DNA of 41,383 nt from Kosakonia oryziphila (GTDB lineage Bacteria; Pseudomonadota; Gammaproteobacteria; Enterobacterales; Enterobacteriaceae), in NCBI RefSeq assembly GCF_900094795.1, contig NZ_FMBC01000043.1, positions 1 to 41,383 on the forward strand. The letters run 5' to 3'. Under the pieces are notes generated by a model, which saw only the letters and a program-made list of their open reading frames with translations, made no database searches and was not told where the DNA came from. Position 1 is the stretch's first letter. Every line of letters begins with the position of its first letter. A program made the position numbers and the translations under genes. Of this stretch, positions 1-8,315 are shown one piece after another.

Positions 1-273
1 AATGTTCAGTTAGATCATGTTCATCTGCTAGTAAAAATCCCCCCGAAATTATCGATATCACACGTAATAGGTCATTTGAAAGGAAAGACAGCGCTGAGAT
101 TGTTCAGCAAATTTCCGTACCTGAGGAAGAGCAAATTGTGGGGAAATCATTTCTGGGCGCGAGGGTATCGTGTGGATACCGTAGGTATCAATGAAGAGAT
201 GATAAGAAGGTATGTGAAATATCAGGAAAAACACGAACAAGAAGAGAGCCAGCTTCAGCTAAAAGAGATGTGA
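1..273 (+). CDS. tnpA: IS200/IS605-family transposase TnpA, 3' part (5' end outside window)
   Basis: The frame is open from the first base and ends at a TGA at 271-273. The visible 90 residues read NVQLDHVHLLVKIPP at the start, which contains the HUH metal-binding His-x-His (HVH). They later read WARGYRVDTVG and then YVKYQEKHE, where IS200-type TnpA carries its catalytic tyrosine. TnpA is a single-strand DNA transposase that acts as a dimer on hairpins at the element ends. About a third to a half of the usual length of roughly 140-150 residues is missing upstream, so whether the copy is intact cannot be judged. A small hairpin (281-297) and a terminator (304-352) follow and probably belong to the element's right end. 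Confidence 0.85.
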   Translation, partial: NVQLDHVHLLVKIPPKLSISHVIGHLKGKTALRLFSKFPYLRKSKLWGNHFWARGYRVDTVGINEEMIRRYVKYQEKHEQEESQLQLKEM

Positions 274-280
274 AGCGAAG

Positions 281-352
281 GCTCTCAGAGTCAGAGCTAA
301 GTACGCCCCTCTGGGGCGCAATCAATGCCACCTGCTATGCAGGTGGTTTTTT
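281..352 (+). terminator. Hairpins and intrinsic terminator after the transposase gene
   Basis: Three stem-loops lie in a row: GCTCT/AGAGC at 281-297, CGCCCC-TCT-GGGGCG at 304-318, and CCACCTGC-TAT-GCAGGTGG at 328-346 followed by six T. The last is a textbook intrinsic terminator for plus-strand transcripts. The first could be the subterminal hairpin that IS200/IS605 transposases recognise at the right end. The exact end of the element was not determined. Confidence 0.65.
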
Positions 353-366
353 ACTTCCACGGCAGC

Positions 367-699
<333 letters not shown>

Positions 700-727
700 T
701 TACCTCTTCATGTCTGTTGGGCACGTT

Positions 728-2188
728 TTACAGCAACGGGCTAAAGAAGTAAAACAGTCGTTCAGCGATGCGGTGCCAGAATGGTCGTTTCACCCACAAG
801 CGCGCATCAAGCAATCGGGAACGAGAGATGTAATCGTCCTGAACCGCTGCCAGATCGCCGCCAAAACCGGCATCATCAATAACCAGTGTGATCTCAAAAT
901 TCAGCCACAAACTCCGCATATCGAGATTCACGGTGCCGATAAGGCTCAATTCGCCATCAACCAGCACGCTTTTGGTATGCAACAGACCACCTTCAAACTG
1001 ATAAATCTTCACCCCGGCCGCCAGCAACTCAGTGAAGAAGGCGCGGCTGGCCCAACCGACCAGCACCGAGTCGTTTTTGCGTGGCAGAATAATACTCACA
1101 TCGACGCCGCGCTGCGCTGCTGTGCAAATGGCGTGCAGCAAGTCGTCACTGGGTACGAAATAGGGCGTGGTCATGATCAGATATTCACGCGAGGCGTAGA
1201 CGGCGGTTAACAATGCCTGGTGAATTAAATCCTCAGGAAAACCTGGTCCGGAGGCAATTGTGTGAATTGTATGCCCGCTGGCTTCTTCAAACGGCATGAT
1301 ATTGGTATCCGGCGGCGGTGGCAGAATGCGCTTGCCGGTTTCAATCTCCCAGTCGCAGGAGTAGACGATGCCCATTGCCGTGGCTACAGGGCCTTCCATA
1401 CGCGCCATCAAATCGACCCACTGGCCGACACCTGCATCCTGTTTGAAGAAGCGCGGGTCGACCATATTCATACTGCCGGTGTAGGCAATATAGTTATCAA
1501 TTAACACAATCTTGCGGTGCTGGCGTAAATCCATGCGACGTAAAAAAACGCGCATCAGATTCACTTTTAGCGCCTCGACTACTTCAATGCCCGCATTGCG
1601 CATCATAGCGGCCCAGGGGCTACGGAAGAATGCCACGCTACCCGCAGAGTCGAGTAACAGACGGCAATGCACGCCGCGTCGCGCCGAGGCCATCAGCGAT
1701 TCCGCCACCTCATCGGCCATTCCGCCGGGTTGCCAAATGTAGAACACCATCTCAATATTGTGTCTGGCGAGCTGAATATCGCGGATCAGCGCCTGCATCA
1801 CATCATCGCTGGAAGTCAGCAGTTGTAACTGGTTGCCCTTTACACCAGCGATGCCCTGGCGTCGTTCGCACAATTTAAATAATGATGAAGCAACGCTGCT
1901 GTTTTCCTGTGCGAAGATGCGTTTAAAGTTTTTTAAATCGTTGAGCCACTTGGCGGTAGAAGGCCACATGGCGCGCGCGCGTTCGGCGCGGCGTTTGCCA
2001 AGATGTAATTCGCCCAGCGAGAGATAGGCGATAATCCCTACCAGTGGCAGAATATAAATAATTAGCAGCCAGGCCATCGCCGATGTCACCGCCCGCCGTT
2101 TCATTAAAATACGTAGGGTTACACCAGCAATCAGTAGCCAGTAACCAAAGACGATCAGCCAACTCATTAGGGTGTAAAAAGCGGACAT
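728..2188 (-). CDS. clsA: Cardiolipin synthase A
   Basis: This inner-membrane phospholipase-D-superfamily enzyme joins two phosphatidylglycerol molecules to make cardiolipin and glycerol. The 486-residue protein has two N-terminal membrane segments (roughly residues 3-25 and 38-60) and then two HKD motifs. The first is [18 protein letters not shown] and the second is [18 protein letters not shown]. It ends with the conserved LFYFFSPLL. An in-frame ATG nine codons upstream (2215) is possible. The ATG at 2186-2188 was chosen because it gives the E. coli length and N-terminus and has an AGGAAT ribosome site upstream. It is followed by yciU and diverges from yciY. Confidence 0.97.
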   Translation of the reverse strand: MSAFYTLMSWLIVFGYWLLIAGVTLRILMKRRAVTSAMAWLLIIYILPLVGIIAYLSLGELHLGKRRAERARAMWPSTAKWLNDLKNFKRIFAQENSSVASSLFKLCERRQGIAGVKGNQLQLLTSSDDVMQALIRDIQLARHNIEMVFYIWQPGGMADEVAESLMASARRGVHCRLLLDSAGSVAFFRSPWAAMMRNAGIEVVEALKVNLMRVFLRRMDLRQHRKIVLIDNYIAYTGSMNMVDPRFFKQDAGVGQWVDLMARMEGPVATAMGIVYSCDWEIETGKRILPPPPDTNIMPFEEASGHTIHTIASGPGFPEDLIHQALLTAVYASREYLIMTTPYFVPSDDLLHAICTAAQRGVDVSIILPRKNDSVLVGWASRAFFTELLAAGVKIYQFEGGLLHTKSVLVDGELSLIGTVNLDMRSLWLNFEITLVIDDAGFGGDLAAVQDDYISRSRLLDARLWVKRPFWHRIAERLFYFFSPLL

Positions 2189-2291
2189 AGATAAAATTCC
2201 TTTTAAAAACCACATCTCATGAGTTTACGCATCCGCATTCATCTGGCAAATAAAAACGCGGAAAAGCACTGGTCTGGGAAAAACGACGGAT

Positions 2292-2297
2292 TATAAT
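2292..2297 (+). promoter_or_regulatory. Probable -10 element of the yciY promoter
   Basis: A perfect TATAAT lies 31 bp upstream of the yciY start. No good -35 hexamer stands 16-18 bp before it, so the promoter may need an activator or have a relaxed -35. The clsA promoter must lie in the same intergenic stretch (2189-2327) on the other strand; I could not place it. Confidence 0.4.
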
Positions 2298-2327
2298 AGC
2301 CTCTCTGTTTTGTTCAGAGTTGTAAAA

Positions 2328-2501
2328 ATGAAGCGTAGTCGAACGGAAGTGGGACGCTGGCGTATGCTTCGGCAGATGAGCCGCCGTAAAGCCCGCTGGC
2401 TGGAAGCGCAATCACGCCGCAATATGCGCATCCATGCCATCAGAAAATGCGGCGTAAATCGTCATCGTAATGTGCTGTTGTTCGCCATTTACGATCTTTG
2501 A
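2328..2501 (+). CDS. yciY: YciY, small basic protein of unknown function
   Basis: This 57-residue protein starts MKRSRTEVGRWRMLRQMSRR and ends LLFAIYDL, the same length as and nearly collinear with E. coli YciY. It is rich in Arg and Lys in the first 45 residues, which suggests contact with RNA, DNA or acidic membranes; that is inference only. The start at 2328 was chosen over an upstream ATG (2310) to match the known family length. It is divergent from clsA and has its own terminator. Confidence 0.9.
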   Translation: MKRSRTEVGRWRMLRQMSRRKARWLEAQSRRNMRIHAIRKCGVNRHRNVLLFAIYDL

Positions 2502-2505
2502 TACC

Positions 2506-2526
2506 CGGGCACCGATAAGGTGCCCG
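2506..2526 (+). terminator. Hairpin downstream of yciY
   Basis: CGGGCACC and GGTGCCCG form a perfect 8-bp stem with a GATAA loop, starting 5 bp after the yciY stop. A short T run (CGTTTT) follows at 2530-2536, so this is a moderate intrinsic terminator. Confidence 0.65.
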
Positions 2527-2566
2527 CGGTCGTTTTAAGGCATTCTTTATCTACAGGAGAGGCAGC

Positions 2567-3187
2567 ATGTCGGTTATTGATAGTCTTCTTGCATTTACTT
2601 TTGCGGCCACTCTTCTGACATTAACGCCCGGGCTTGATACCGCACTCATACTGCGTACGGCGGCGGTGGAAGGGCATAAGCAGGCATTCAAAGCCGCACT
2701 TGGTATCAATACCGGATGCCTGATTTGGGGCGTAATGGTCGCCTTCGGTCTTGGCGCGCTGATTGCGGTTTCCGAACTCGCTTATAACATCCTGAAATAT
2801 TGTGGCGCCGCTTACCTTTGCTGGCTGGGGCTGAATATGCTTCTACACCCACGCGGTTCACTGGCTACAGACAATAAGATGCAAACCAAAGCGCAAAACT
2901 GGTTTATAAAAGGTATGCTGGGTAATGTGCTGAATCCTAAAGTCGGTATCTTTTATGTCTCTTTTTTGCCGCAATTTATTCCGCACGGACAGCCGCTGAT
3001 TGCCTGGACATTCGGCCTGGTCATGATTCATGTTGTACTGGGTTCCTGCTGGTCAACGGTATTAATTTCGGCGACCCGCCCGCTGTCGTCATTCTTACGT
3101 AAAGAGAGGGTGATACGCTTGATGGATCGTAGTACCGGCATGGTGTTTCTGCTGTTTGCCACCCGTCTGGCTATTAGCAAACGTTAA
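2567..3187 (+). CDS. LysE/RhtB-family amino-acid exporter
   Basis: This 206-residue hydrophobic protein has about six membrane segments. The family signature is in the first helices (LTLTPGLDTALILRTA, then GINTGCLIWG) and in the middle (GMLGNVLNPKVGIFYVSFLPQF). Members of the LysE/RhtB family export amino acids or related metabolites by proton exchange in the inner membrane; the substrate cannot be told from sequence. A GGAGAGG ribosome site precedes the ATG. The next gene, an SMR transporter, begins 10-20 bp after the stop, so the two form an efflux pair. It occupies the place where E. coli K-12 has kch. Confidence 0.9.
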   Translation: MSVIDSLLAFTFAATLLTLTPGLDTALILRTAAVEGHKQAFKAALGINTGCLIWGVMVAFGLGALIAVSELAYNILKYCGAAYLCWLGLNMLLHPRGSLATDNKMQTKAQNWFIKGMLGNVLNPKVGIFYVSFLPQFIPHGQPLIAWTFGLVMIHVVLGSCWSTVLISATRPLSSFLRKERVIRLMDRSTGMVFLLFATRLAISKR

Positions 3188-3206
3188 CGGAGATAAGTTG
3201 GACAAA

Positions 3207-3545
3207 ATGAATAAAGAAGCGCTCATTTTTCTTGGAATCGCCATTGTTTTTGAAGTCATTGCCACCACAGCACTGAAATCGTCAGACAGCTTTGCCCGCC
3301 TGCTGCCCACCATCATTAGCATTGTGGGTTATTGCATCGCATTCTGGTGCCTGACGATTCCGATGCGCACCATCCCGACTGGCGTTATTTACGCCATCTG
3401 GTCTGGTGCCGGGATTGTATTGATTGGGATTGTTGGCTGGTTGGTTCACGGTCAGAAATTGGATCTTCCGGCAATATTGGGTATGGGGATGATTATCGCC
3501 GGCGTGATTATCATTAACCTTTTTTCCAGAAGTGTAGCCCATTAA
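3207..3545 (+). CDS. Small multidrug resistance (SMR) transporter, EmrE/QacE-like
   Basis: This 112-residue protein has four membrane helices. It carries the conserved glutamate in helix 1 (FLGIAIVFEVIATTALKSS), equivalent to EmrE Glu14. It also has the family motifs IPTGVIYAIWSGAGIVLIG and AGVIIINLFSRS. SMR pumps work as antiparallel dimers that exchange protons for cationic compounds across the inner membrane. The start is ambiguous. The ATG at 3207 matches EmrE's N-terminus but lies 14 bp from the GGAG ribosome site. An in-frame TTG at 3198 has better spacing and would add three residues. It is cotranscribed with the upstream LysE-type exporter. Confidence 0.9.
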   Translation: MNKEALIFLGIAIVFEVIATTALKSSDSFARLLPTIISIVGYCIAFWCLTIPMRTIPTGVIYAIWSGAGIVLIGIVGWLVHGQKLDLPAILGMGMIIAGVIIINLFSRSVAH

Positions 3546-3554
3546 TTATCGCAG

Positions 3555-3581
3555 CCAGCGTGAATAAATAATTCACGCTGG
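3555..3581 (+). terminator. Terminator-like hairpin after the SMR gene
   Basis: CCAGCGTGAAT and ATTCACGCTGG form a perfect 11-bp stem around AAATA, followed by TATTTTATA. It closes the two-gene efflux transcription unit. Confidence 0.75.
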
Positions 3582-3608
3582 TATTTTATATTCTCCGTAA
3601 CCGGGTAC

Positions 3609-3719
3609 ATGCGGCATGTTTTCTGGTTCTGGGCGATTAAGATAATTCACCGCGATCTGCATAACGACATCACCAACGAACCTGACGAGGAAGTTACGCC
3701 AGGAACGACAGCGCGGTAG
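3609..3719 (+). CDS. Possible small ORF (36 aa), unrecognised
   Basis: An ATG frame reads MRHVFWFWAIKIIHRDLHND and continues to a TAG at 3717-3719. The aromatic N-terminus followed by a charged tail (NEPDEEVT) looks more protein-like than chance. However, no clear ribosome site precedes it and I recognise no family. It lies in the gap where kch would be in E. coli, between the efflux pair's terminator and the convergent yciI. It could be a gene remnant. Confidence 0.2.
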   Translation: MRHVFWFWAIKIIHRDLHNDITNEPDEEVTPGTTAR

Positions 3720-3761
3720 CTATTGACCGAAAAGCAAAAGATCTGCCATCTTTGACGAGTT

Positions 3762-4058
3762 TTAAAAAACCTTCTTGAACGGCTTAATAATAACGTTCTG
3801 GTACACGCCAGCGGCAACATAGGGATCGGCGTCCGCCCAGGCTTTTGCCGCTTCCAGCGATTCAAACTCTGCAATCACCGTTGAACCGGTAAAACCGGCG
3901 ACACCAGGGTCGTTGCTGTCCACCGCGGGCATCGGGCCCGCCGTCAGTAAACGACCTTCGTCATGTAGTAATTGCAGTCGCGCCAGGTGGGCAGGGCGTA
4001 CAGATAAACGTTTCTCAAGCGAGTCAGCAACATCTTCAGCAAAAATAACATAAAGCAC
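3762..4058 (-). CDS. yciI: YciI-family protein
   Basis: This 98-residue protein starts [20 protein letters not shown] and ends [10 protein letters not shown], matching E. coli YciI in length and sequence. The family has a ferredoxin-like fold. The conserved His of the RPAHLARL segment and the Asp in the [13 protein letters not shown] segment are the residues usually proposed for the active site; the reaction is unproven in enterobacteria. It is divergent from tonB, as in E. coli. The ATG is preceded by an AGGAG-like stretch on the minus strand. Confidence 0.93.
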   Translation of the reverse strand: MLYVIFAEDVADSLEKRLSVRPAHLARLQLLHDEGRLLTAGPMPAVDSNDPGVAGFTGSTVIAEFESLEAAKAWADADPYVAAGVYQNVIIKPFKKVF

Positions 4059-4143
4059 GGGAAGAGCTCCTTACTTATTGGAAAGGCATACCGTATGTGA
4101 AAGGGAATGCGACTGCAATGTAAAGATGCTCTGACATTAATAT

Positions 4144-4172
4144 CCGGGTAAAAATGCAACTTTTTTACCCGG
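4144..4172. repeat. Perfect 11-bp inverted repeat between yciI and tonB
   Basis: CCGGGTAAAAA and TTTTTACCCGG are separated by 7 bp. The repeat lies between the divergent yciI and tonB promoters, so it is not at the end of either unit. It could be a protein site or a structure in a leader transcript; no function is recognised. Confidence 0.5.
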
Positions 4173-4208
4173 TAATGAGAGAAAATAGACGGTGAATGCG
4201 ATGGCTTG

Positions 4209-4238
4209 TTGAATATGATTGTCATTTGCATTTAAAAT
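4209..4238 (+). promoter_or_regulatory. tonB promoter with Fur-box-like site
   Basis: TTGAAT at 4209-4214 and TAAAAT at 4233-4238 are separated by 18 bp, upstream of tonB. The spacer (about 4211-4229, GAATATGATTGTCATTTGC) resembles the Fur consensus GATAATGATAATCATTATC. It also matches the arrangement known at E. coli tonB, where Fe-Fur represses in iron-rich medium. Regulation is inferred from that similarity. Confidence 0.7.
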
Positions 4239-4276
4239 TAGCCCCTGGTTTTTTAACTGACACGATTATGACTTCA

Positions 4277-5002
4277 ATGACCTTTGATTTACCTCGTCGC
4301 TTTCCCTGGCCGATGCTGTTGTCTGTTGGTATTCACGGCGCCGTCGTGGCGGGTCTGCTCTATACATCGGTACATCAGGTTGTTGAATTGCCCGCACCCG
4401 CACAGCCTATCACTGTGACGATGGTGACGTCGGCAGAACTCGAACCGCCGCAAGTAATGCAACCGCCACAACCTGTCGTCGAACCGGAGCCAGAGCCCGA
4501 ACCGCAACCTGTGGTGGAGCCGCCAAAAGAAGCCCCGGTGGTAATTGAAAAGCCAAAGCTGAAACCTAAACCGAAGCCAAAACCGAAACCAGAGAAAAAG
4601 GTCGAGCAGCACAAGCCGGAGGAAAAACCAGCACAACCGCGTCCGGCATCACCATTTGACAACAACGCGCCAGCACGCCCGGTGACTAATCCAACACCGC
4701 CAGCGTCCTCCACGCCAGCGCCGTCCGTGCCGGCCGGTCCGCGTGCGTTGAGCCGCAACCAGCCGCAATATCCGGCGCGTGCGCAGGCGCTGCGTATTGA
4801 AGGTCGTGTGCGAGTGAAATTTGACGTTACGGCTGATGGTCGCGTCGAGAATGTTGAAGTTTTGTCTGCGCAGCCAGCAAATATGTTCGAGCGTGAGGTG
4901 AAAGCGGCCATGAGGAAATGGCGCTACGAAGCCGGTAAGCCCGGTTCAGGACTGATAGTTAATATTGTGTTCCGCCTGAATGGCGGGGCGTCGATGGAAT
5001 AA
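4277..5002 (+). CDS. tonB: TonB, energy transducer for outer-membrane uptake
   Basis: TonB couples the ExbB-ExbD proton motor to siderophore and B12 receptors in the outer membrane. The 241-residue protein has an N-terminal membrane anchor ([20 protein letters not shown]) containing the critical Ser/His pair. A long periplasmic spacer follows, with Glu-Pro repeats then Lys-Pro repeats (around residues 70-125). The globular C-terminal domain contains [18 protein letters not shown] and ends [12 protein letters not shown] and beyond. The start at 4277 (MTFDLPRRF) matches the annotated E. coli protein. An in-frame ATG at 4268 (MTSMTFD) is the alternative, and neither has a strong ribosome site. 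Confidence 0.96.
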   Translation: MTFDLPRRFPWPMLLSVGIHGAVVAGLLYTSVHQVVELPAPAQPITVTMVTSAELEPPQVMQPPQPVVEPEPEPEPQPVVEPPKEAPVVIEKPKLKPKPKPKPKPEKKVEQHKPEEKPAQPRPASPFDNNAPARPVTNPTPPASSTPAPSVPAGPRALSRNQPQYPARAQALRIEGRVRVKFDVTADGRVENVEVLSAQPANMFEREVKAAMRKWRYEAGKPGSGLIVNIVFRLNGGASME

Positions 5003-5034
5003 GAAAAGCCTCCTGGCGGAGGCTGAGGCTTTTC
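5003..5034. terminator. Bidirectional terminator between tonB and yciA
   Basis: GAAAAGCCTC and GAGGCTTTTC form a perfect 10-bp stem, with a further CCTCC/GGAGG hairpin possible inside. It begins directly after the tonB stop and ends at the yciA stop. A-rich and T-rich flanks make it work in both directions, as described for E. coli tonB. Confidence 0.85.
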
Positions 5035-5436
5035 TTATGACTGTGGCGGTAACGAGCGGGGTTTCCCTTCTTTATCAACTGCGACATAAATAAACAACGC
5101 TTCGGTGGCTTTGTAACGCTGGCCAATGGGCTCAGAAGAGACTTTTTTCACCCACACTTCTATATTGATGCTGACAGAAGTATTCCCGCGTTTCACACAG
5201 CGCGCATAGCAACACACCACGTCGCCGACGGCAACCGGTCGCAGGAAGGTCATGCCATCCACCCGCACAGTTACCACGCGCCCGTGCGCAATCTCTTTTG
5301 CCAGGATTGCGCCCCCCATATCCATTTGTGACATCAACCAGCCGCCGAAAATATCTCCGTTAGCATTGGTATCCGCTGGCATTGCTAATGTGCGTAAAAC
5401 AAGCTCTCCCTGAGGAGTCTCCTGAATGGTGTTCAT
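5035..5436 (-). CDS. yciA: Acyl-CoA thioesterase YciA
   Basis: This is a hot-dog-fold thioesterase that hydrolyses a broad range of acyl-CoAs in the cytoplasm. The 133-residue protein has the family signature MPADTNANGDIFGGWLMSQM near residues 19-38, which includes the catalytic Asp of the NGDIFGGW motif. The core strand DGMTFLRPVAVGD follows. The length equals the E. coli enzyme. It is downstream of yciB on the same strand, but a terminator (5502-5528) stands between them. It shares the bidirectional terminator with tonB. Confidence 0.95.
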   Translation of the reverse strand: MNTIQETPQGELVLRTLAMPADTNANGDIFGGWLMSQMDMGGAILAKEIAHGRVVTVRVDGMTFLRPVAVGDVVCCYARCVKRGNTSVSINIEVWVKKVSSEPIGQRYKATEALFIYVAVDKEGKPRSLPPQS

Positions 5437-5501
5437 TATTATCTCTTCTGTTATGGGGGATTTCTGGCGGGATGCTACTACGAATATGGGGCGTTCGGGA
5501 A

Positions 5502-5528
5502 GAAAAAAGCCAGGCGCTGGCCTGGCTT
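5502..5528 (-). terminator. Terminator between yciB and yciA
   Basis: On the minus strand AAGCCAGGC and GCCTGGCTT form a 9-bp stem with a 4-nt loop, followed by a run of T (the A run at 5503-5508 on the plus strand). It limits read-through from yciCB into yciA. Confidence 0.75.
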
Positions 5529-5534
5529 CAGTTT

Positions 5535-6077
5535 TCAGGAGTTATCATCCTGTTGTGGCATATGGCGGTAGATGTAAATACCGCTGAGCACGGTATACAC
5601 CAGCGTCAGAATCGTCAGGCCAAACACTTTGAAATTGACCCAAACATCAAACGGCAGCCAGAAAGCAATATAGATATTCGCCAGCCCACAAACGATAAAG
5701 AACAGCGCCCAGGCGATATTCAGCCGTGACCAGACGGCTGCAGGCAGCGTCAATTCTTTCCCGAGCATGCTCTGGATCAGGGTTTTCTTCATTATCCACT
5801 GGCTGAACAGCAGCGCACCGGCAAAAAGACCATAAATCACCGTTACTTTCCACTTAATAAACTCAACGTCGTGGAATTTGATGGTCAATCCGCCAAATAC
5901 GGCGACCAGCACAAACGTGATTAACGCCACTTTTTCCACTTTGCGGTAACGGATCCAGCAATAAATCAGCACGATGGCCGAGGCGATAATCAATACTTTG
6001 GTCGCGGCGAAAATATCGTACAGCTTGTAAACTGCGAAAAAGAGCGCCAGCGGAAGAAAATCAAGAAACTGCTTCAT
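5535..6077 (-). CDS. yciB: YciB, inner-membrane septation/envelope protein
   Basis: This 180-residue polytopic membrane protein with about five helices begins [21 protein letters not shown] and ends [14 protein letters not shown], aligning with E. coli YciB over its whole length. In E. coli it interacts with elongation and division proteins and, with DcrB, affects envelope integrity; the family was earlier named intracellular septation protein A (IspA/IspZ). The start at 6077 was chosen over an upstream ATG (6125) because the MKQFLDF N-terminus is conserved. It follows yciC by 51 bp on the same strand. Confidence 0.93.
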   Translation of the reverse strand: MKQFLDFLPLALFFAVYKLYDIFAATKVLIIASAIVLIYCWIRYRKVEKVALITFVLVAVFGGLTIKFHDVEFIKWKVTVIYGLFAGALLFSQWIMKKTLIQSMLGKELTLPAAVWSRLNIAWALFFIVCGLANIYIAFWLPFDVWVNFKVFGLTILTLVYTVLSGIYIYRHMPQQDDNS

Positions 6078-6128
6078 TCTACGATTCCATAAACAGGGGC
6101 AACCCTGACAGGGCTGCCGAAACAATCA

Positions 6129-6869
6129 TTAGTGCATCAGCATATAGAGGCGGAACAGATAAATAAGCAGCGCCGCCGAGATCAAATTGCTGATTGTATT
6201 CGCGATAACTGCGCCTACTTCCGGGGTGAAAACCGCGAAATTGTGCGCGAACATTAACAACACTGTTTTCGCCAGCAGCCAGCTTATGACCGCCGGGGCC
6301 ACCAGCCGCATATTGCGCCAGCTCAGACGCATACTGCTGCGCATGGCGGCGAAAATCCCTGCTTTATCCTGTACCAGCATTACGGGGGCAAAAGCGAGAA
6401 GAATTGCCAGAATCACGCCCGGAACAATGATAAACATGATGCCAATCTGCACCATAAAGGTGGTCAACAGGATCAATAAAAACAGCTTTGGCAGCACCGG
6501 TGCGCTGGCACCAATCGCACGCAGCGCACTGACGCGTTGACCGGCTGAAACCATCTGGATCAGCAGCAAGACGCCGCCAGCCAGAATCGCGTTGCCAATC
6601 AGCCCGGAAAACGTCGATGCTGCCGAGGCGCGCAGCAGCACCTGCTGTTGCTCTGGCGTCATGCTTTGTACCAGCTCAAACAAGCCAACGCTGCCCGCCA
6701 GGTTATCCCCTTGCGTTAAAATGGAGAGTTGTTCGTCAGTGGGCGAAAACGCGTGCCCAATAACCGCGGTGATAAATGCGCACAGCAGTGCAATCAGCAA
6801 AATGGTAATCAACTGATTACGAAAAAAATTCCCCGTGTCACGGTAAACGGACTTCGCCGTGATAGACAT
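6129..6869 (-). CDS. yciC: YciC-family inner-membrane protein (UPF0259)
   Basis: This 246-residue protein has about six hydrophobic segments, beginning [20 protein letters not shown] and containing the conserved [17 protein letters not shown] stretch and [17 protein letters not shown]. The length is within one residue of E. coli YciC. Its biochemical function is unknown. It sits in a minus-strand run with a Cys-cluster gene 24 bp upstream and yciB 51 bp downstream, suggesting one operon. Confidence 0.92.
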   Translation of the reverse strand: MSITAKSVYRDTGNFFRNQLITILLIALLCAFITAVIGHAFSPTDEQLSILTQGDNLAGSVGLFELVQSMTPEQQQVLLRASAASTFSGLIGNAILAGGVLLLIQMVSAGQRVSALRAIGASAPVLPKLFLLILLTTFMVQIGIMFIIVPGVILAILLAFAPVMLVQDKAGIFAAMRSSMRLSWRNMRLVAPAVISWLLAKTVLLMFAHNFAVFTPEVGAVIANTISNLISAALLIYLFRLYMLMH

Positions 6870-6893
6870 GCACTCTCCTTGAGTATTGCGGTA

Positions 6894-7298
6894 TTAAATT
6901 GTTGGCGATTGTACCCCGAATAGCGGTTCAGTGGCAGCATCATGGCTTGTATGGAAAAGCATATCTTTGTAAAGAGGCGCTAATCCGTAACGCGCGCGGG
7001 CGCGATCGCAGGCTTCATTCACTTCACCATTCTCGCCAGACATCGCAAATTCCCGGCAGGGTGACGGCCTTCCTTCATAGATGCTGCAACGGACCGATTC
7101 GCCGGGGGTACCTTCCAGCGCCACGCAGCGGCTCTGTTTCTGATTGGTGCCGCTCATACAGCGTAAAAAGGGGGTCAGTGGCTCAGTAAGTTGAGCCGGG
7201 ACAGGGCCGCCAGCATCATCCGCTTCAGCCCAGTAAAAAGAGACACGAAAATACGCACAACATGCTCCGCACGACATGCACGGATTGAGATCACTCAT
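6894..7298 (-). CDS. YkgJ-type cysteine-cluster protein (zinc/iron-chelating domain)
   Basis: This 134-residue protein starts [20 protein letters not shown]. Cysteines are spaced as CxxCxxCC at residues 7-14, with further [20 protein letters not shown] and ACDRAR segments. This is the CxxCxxCC...C...CxxY..RP..CR pattern of the YkgJ/UPF0153 family, thought to bind zinc or an iron-sulfur cluster; its role is unknown. The ATG at 7298 has an AGGTG ribosome site. A longer frame from 7316 lacks one. It lies 24 bp upstream of yciC and is divergent from ompW. Confidence 0.85.
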   Translation of the reverse strand: MSDLNPCMSCGACCAYFRVSFYWAEADDAGGPVPAQLTEPLTPFLRCMSGTNQKQSRCVALEGTPGESVRCSIYEGRPSPCREFAMSGENGEVNEACDRARARYGLAPLYKDMLFHTSHDAATEPLFGVQSPTI

Positions 7299-7578
7299 AG
7301 CACACCTGTACTTCACTACGTATCAAGACGAATTGTCAGGCCACTAAATTATCTCTGCGTTTGCTGACGTACAAGATGGTTGAGGTGGAAAATTTTTCAT
7401 GTCTGAAAAAGTGAAATTTGATTTAGATACAAAAATTAAGGGAATGGCGTGATGGTGAAAATTATCTCAGATCAACGAATGTTAAATTATGGGATTAAGT
7501 GTGACCTGGGTTGGATCACTTTATACTTAATTGTGGGTATATTCACGCCGCGATAAAAACCTTAATCATGGAGTGGAT
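7299..7578 (+). promoter_or_regulatory. AT-rich regulatory region upstream of ompW
   Basis: This 280-bp AT-rich stretch lies between divergent genes. It contains TATATT at 7538-7543, TATACT at 7521-7526, and a near-palindrome TTGATTTAGATACAA around 7420. In E. coli ompW is activated by FNR under low oxygen. The near-palindrome is one base longer than the FNR consensus, so I do not call it a site. No open frame of note is present. Confidence 0.4.
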
Positions 7579-8214
7579 ATGAAAAAATTAGCTGTGGCAG
7601 CATTAGTCCTGAGTTCGCTTTCCGGTGGTGCATATGCGCATGATGCGGGCGAATTCTTTATTCGTGCCGGTTCCGCTACTGTCCGTCCAACGGCAGGTTC
7701 GGATAATGTGCTGGGTAGTCTTGGCAGTTTTAATGTCGACAATAACACCCAGTTGGGTGTGACGATGACGTGGATGGCAACGGACAATGTGGGGATTGAA
7801 CTCCTGGCTGCGACGCCGTTCCGCCACCGCGTAGGCACCGGCCCTACGGGCGATATCGCGACCGTGCATCATTTGCCGCCTACATTGATGGCGCAGTGGT
7901 ACTTTGGTGATCCGAAAAGTAAATTCCGCCCGTATATCGGCGCGGGCATCAACTATACGACCTTCTTTGATGAAAAATTTAACGATACCGGTAAAGCCGC
8001 AGGCCTTTCCGATTTGAGCCTGAAAGACTCGTGGGGCGCGGCAGGGCAAGTAGGGCTGGACTATCTGATCAACCGCAACTGGTTAATCAATATGTCGGTC
8101 TGGTATATGGATATCGATACGGATGTCCGTTTCAAAGCCAATGGTGTTCAGCAGAGCGTCAGTACTCGCCTGGATCCGTGGGTATTTATGTTCTCTGCGG
8201 GGTATCGTTTCTGA
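7579..8214 (+). CDS. ompW: Outer-membrane protein OmpW
   Basis: This 211-residue eight-stranded beta-barrel has a Sec signal peptide (MKKLAVAALVLSSLSGGAYA, cut before HDAGEFF). The barrel core is strongly conserved (NVGIELLAATPFRH, IATVHHLPPTLMAQWYFGD, SLKDSWGAAGQVGLDYL). The C-terminal aromatic is FSAGYRF, as BamA substrates need. OmpW has a narrow hydrophobic channel, serves as colicin S4 receptor in E. coli and changes with oxygen and osmotic conditions. GGAG precedes the ATG. In E. coli yciEFG separate ompW from trpA; here a CLC gene does. Confidence 0.96.
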   Translation: MKKLAVAALVLSSLSGGAYAHDAGEFFIRAGSATVRPTAGSDNVLGSLGSFNVDNNTQLGVTMTWMATDNVGIELLAATPFRHRVGTGPTGDIATVHHLPPTLMAQWYFGDPKSKFRPYIGAGINYTTFFDEKFNDTGKAAGLSDLSLKDSWGAAGQVGLDYLINRNWLINMSVWYMDIDTDVRFKANGVQQSVSTRLDPWVFMFSAGYRF

Positions 8215-8223
8215 GTGCGGTTG

Positions 8224-8257
8224 GAAACTGGCCCGTTTGCGGCCAGTTTCCCCGTTT
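8224..8257 (+). terminator. Hairpin downstream of ompW
   Basis: GAAACTGGCC and GGCCAGTTTC form a perfect 10-bp stem with a 7-nt loop, starting 9 bp after the ompW stop. The tail is CCCGTTTAT, so the U-tract is weak. Confidence 0.65.
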
Positions 8258-8315
8258 ATCTCTGCGTCAGTGACGCTTATGCGGCCAAATCCATTGGCGA
8301 TAGCAGTTAGTCACC

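Noticed and set aside
3647..3874. 75-codon minus-strand frame overlapping yciI
   Set aside because: It overlaps a conserved gene out of frame and has no recognisable content.
4375..4911. 178-codon minus-strand frame opposite tonB, rich in Gly and Ser
   Set aside because: It mirrors the Pro/Lys/Glu repeat codons of tonB; low-complexity shadow.
7415..7435. FNR-box-like sequence upstream of ompW
   Set aside because: TTGATTTAGATACAA is one base longer than the TTGAT-N4-ATCAA consensus; not claimed as a site.
7498..7520. CRP-like TGTGACCTGGGTTGGATCAC upstream of ompW
   Set aside because: Half-sites are about 11 bp apart instead of 6.
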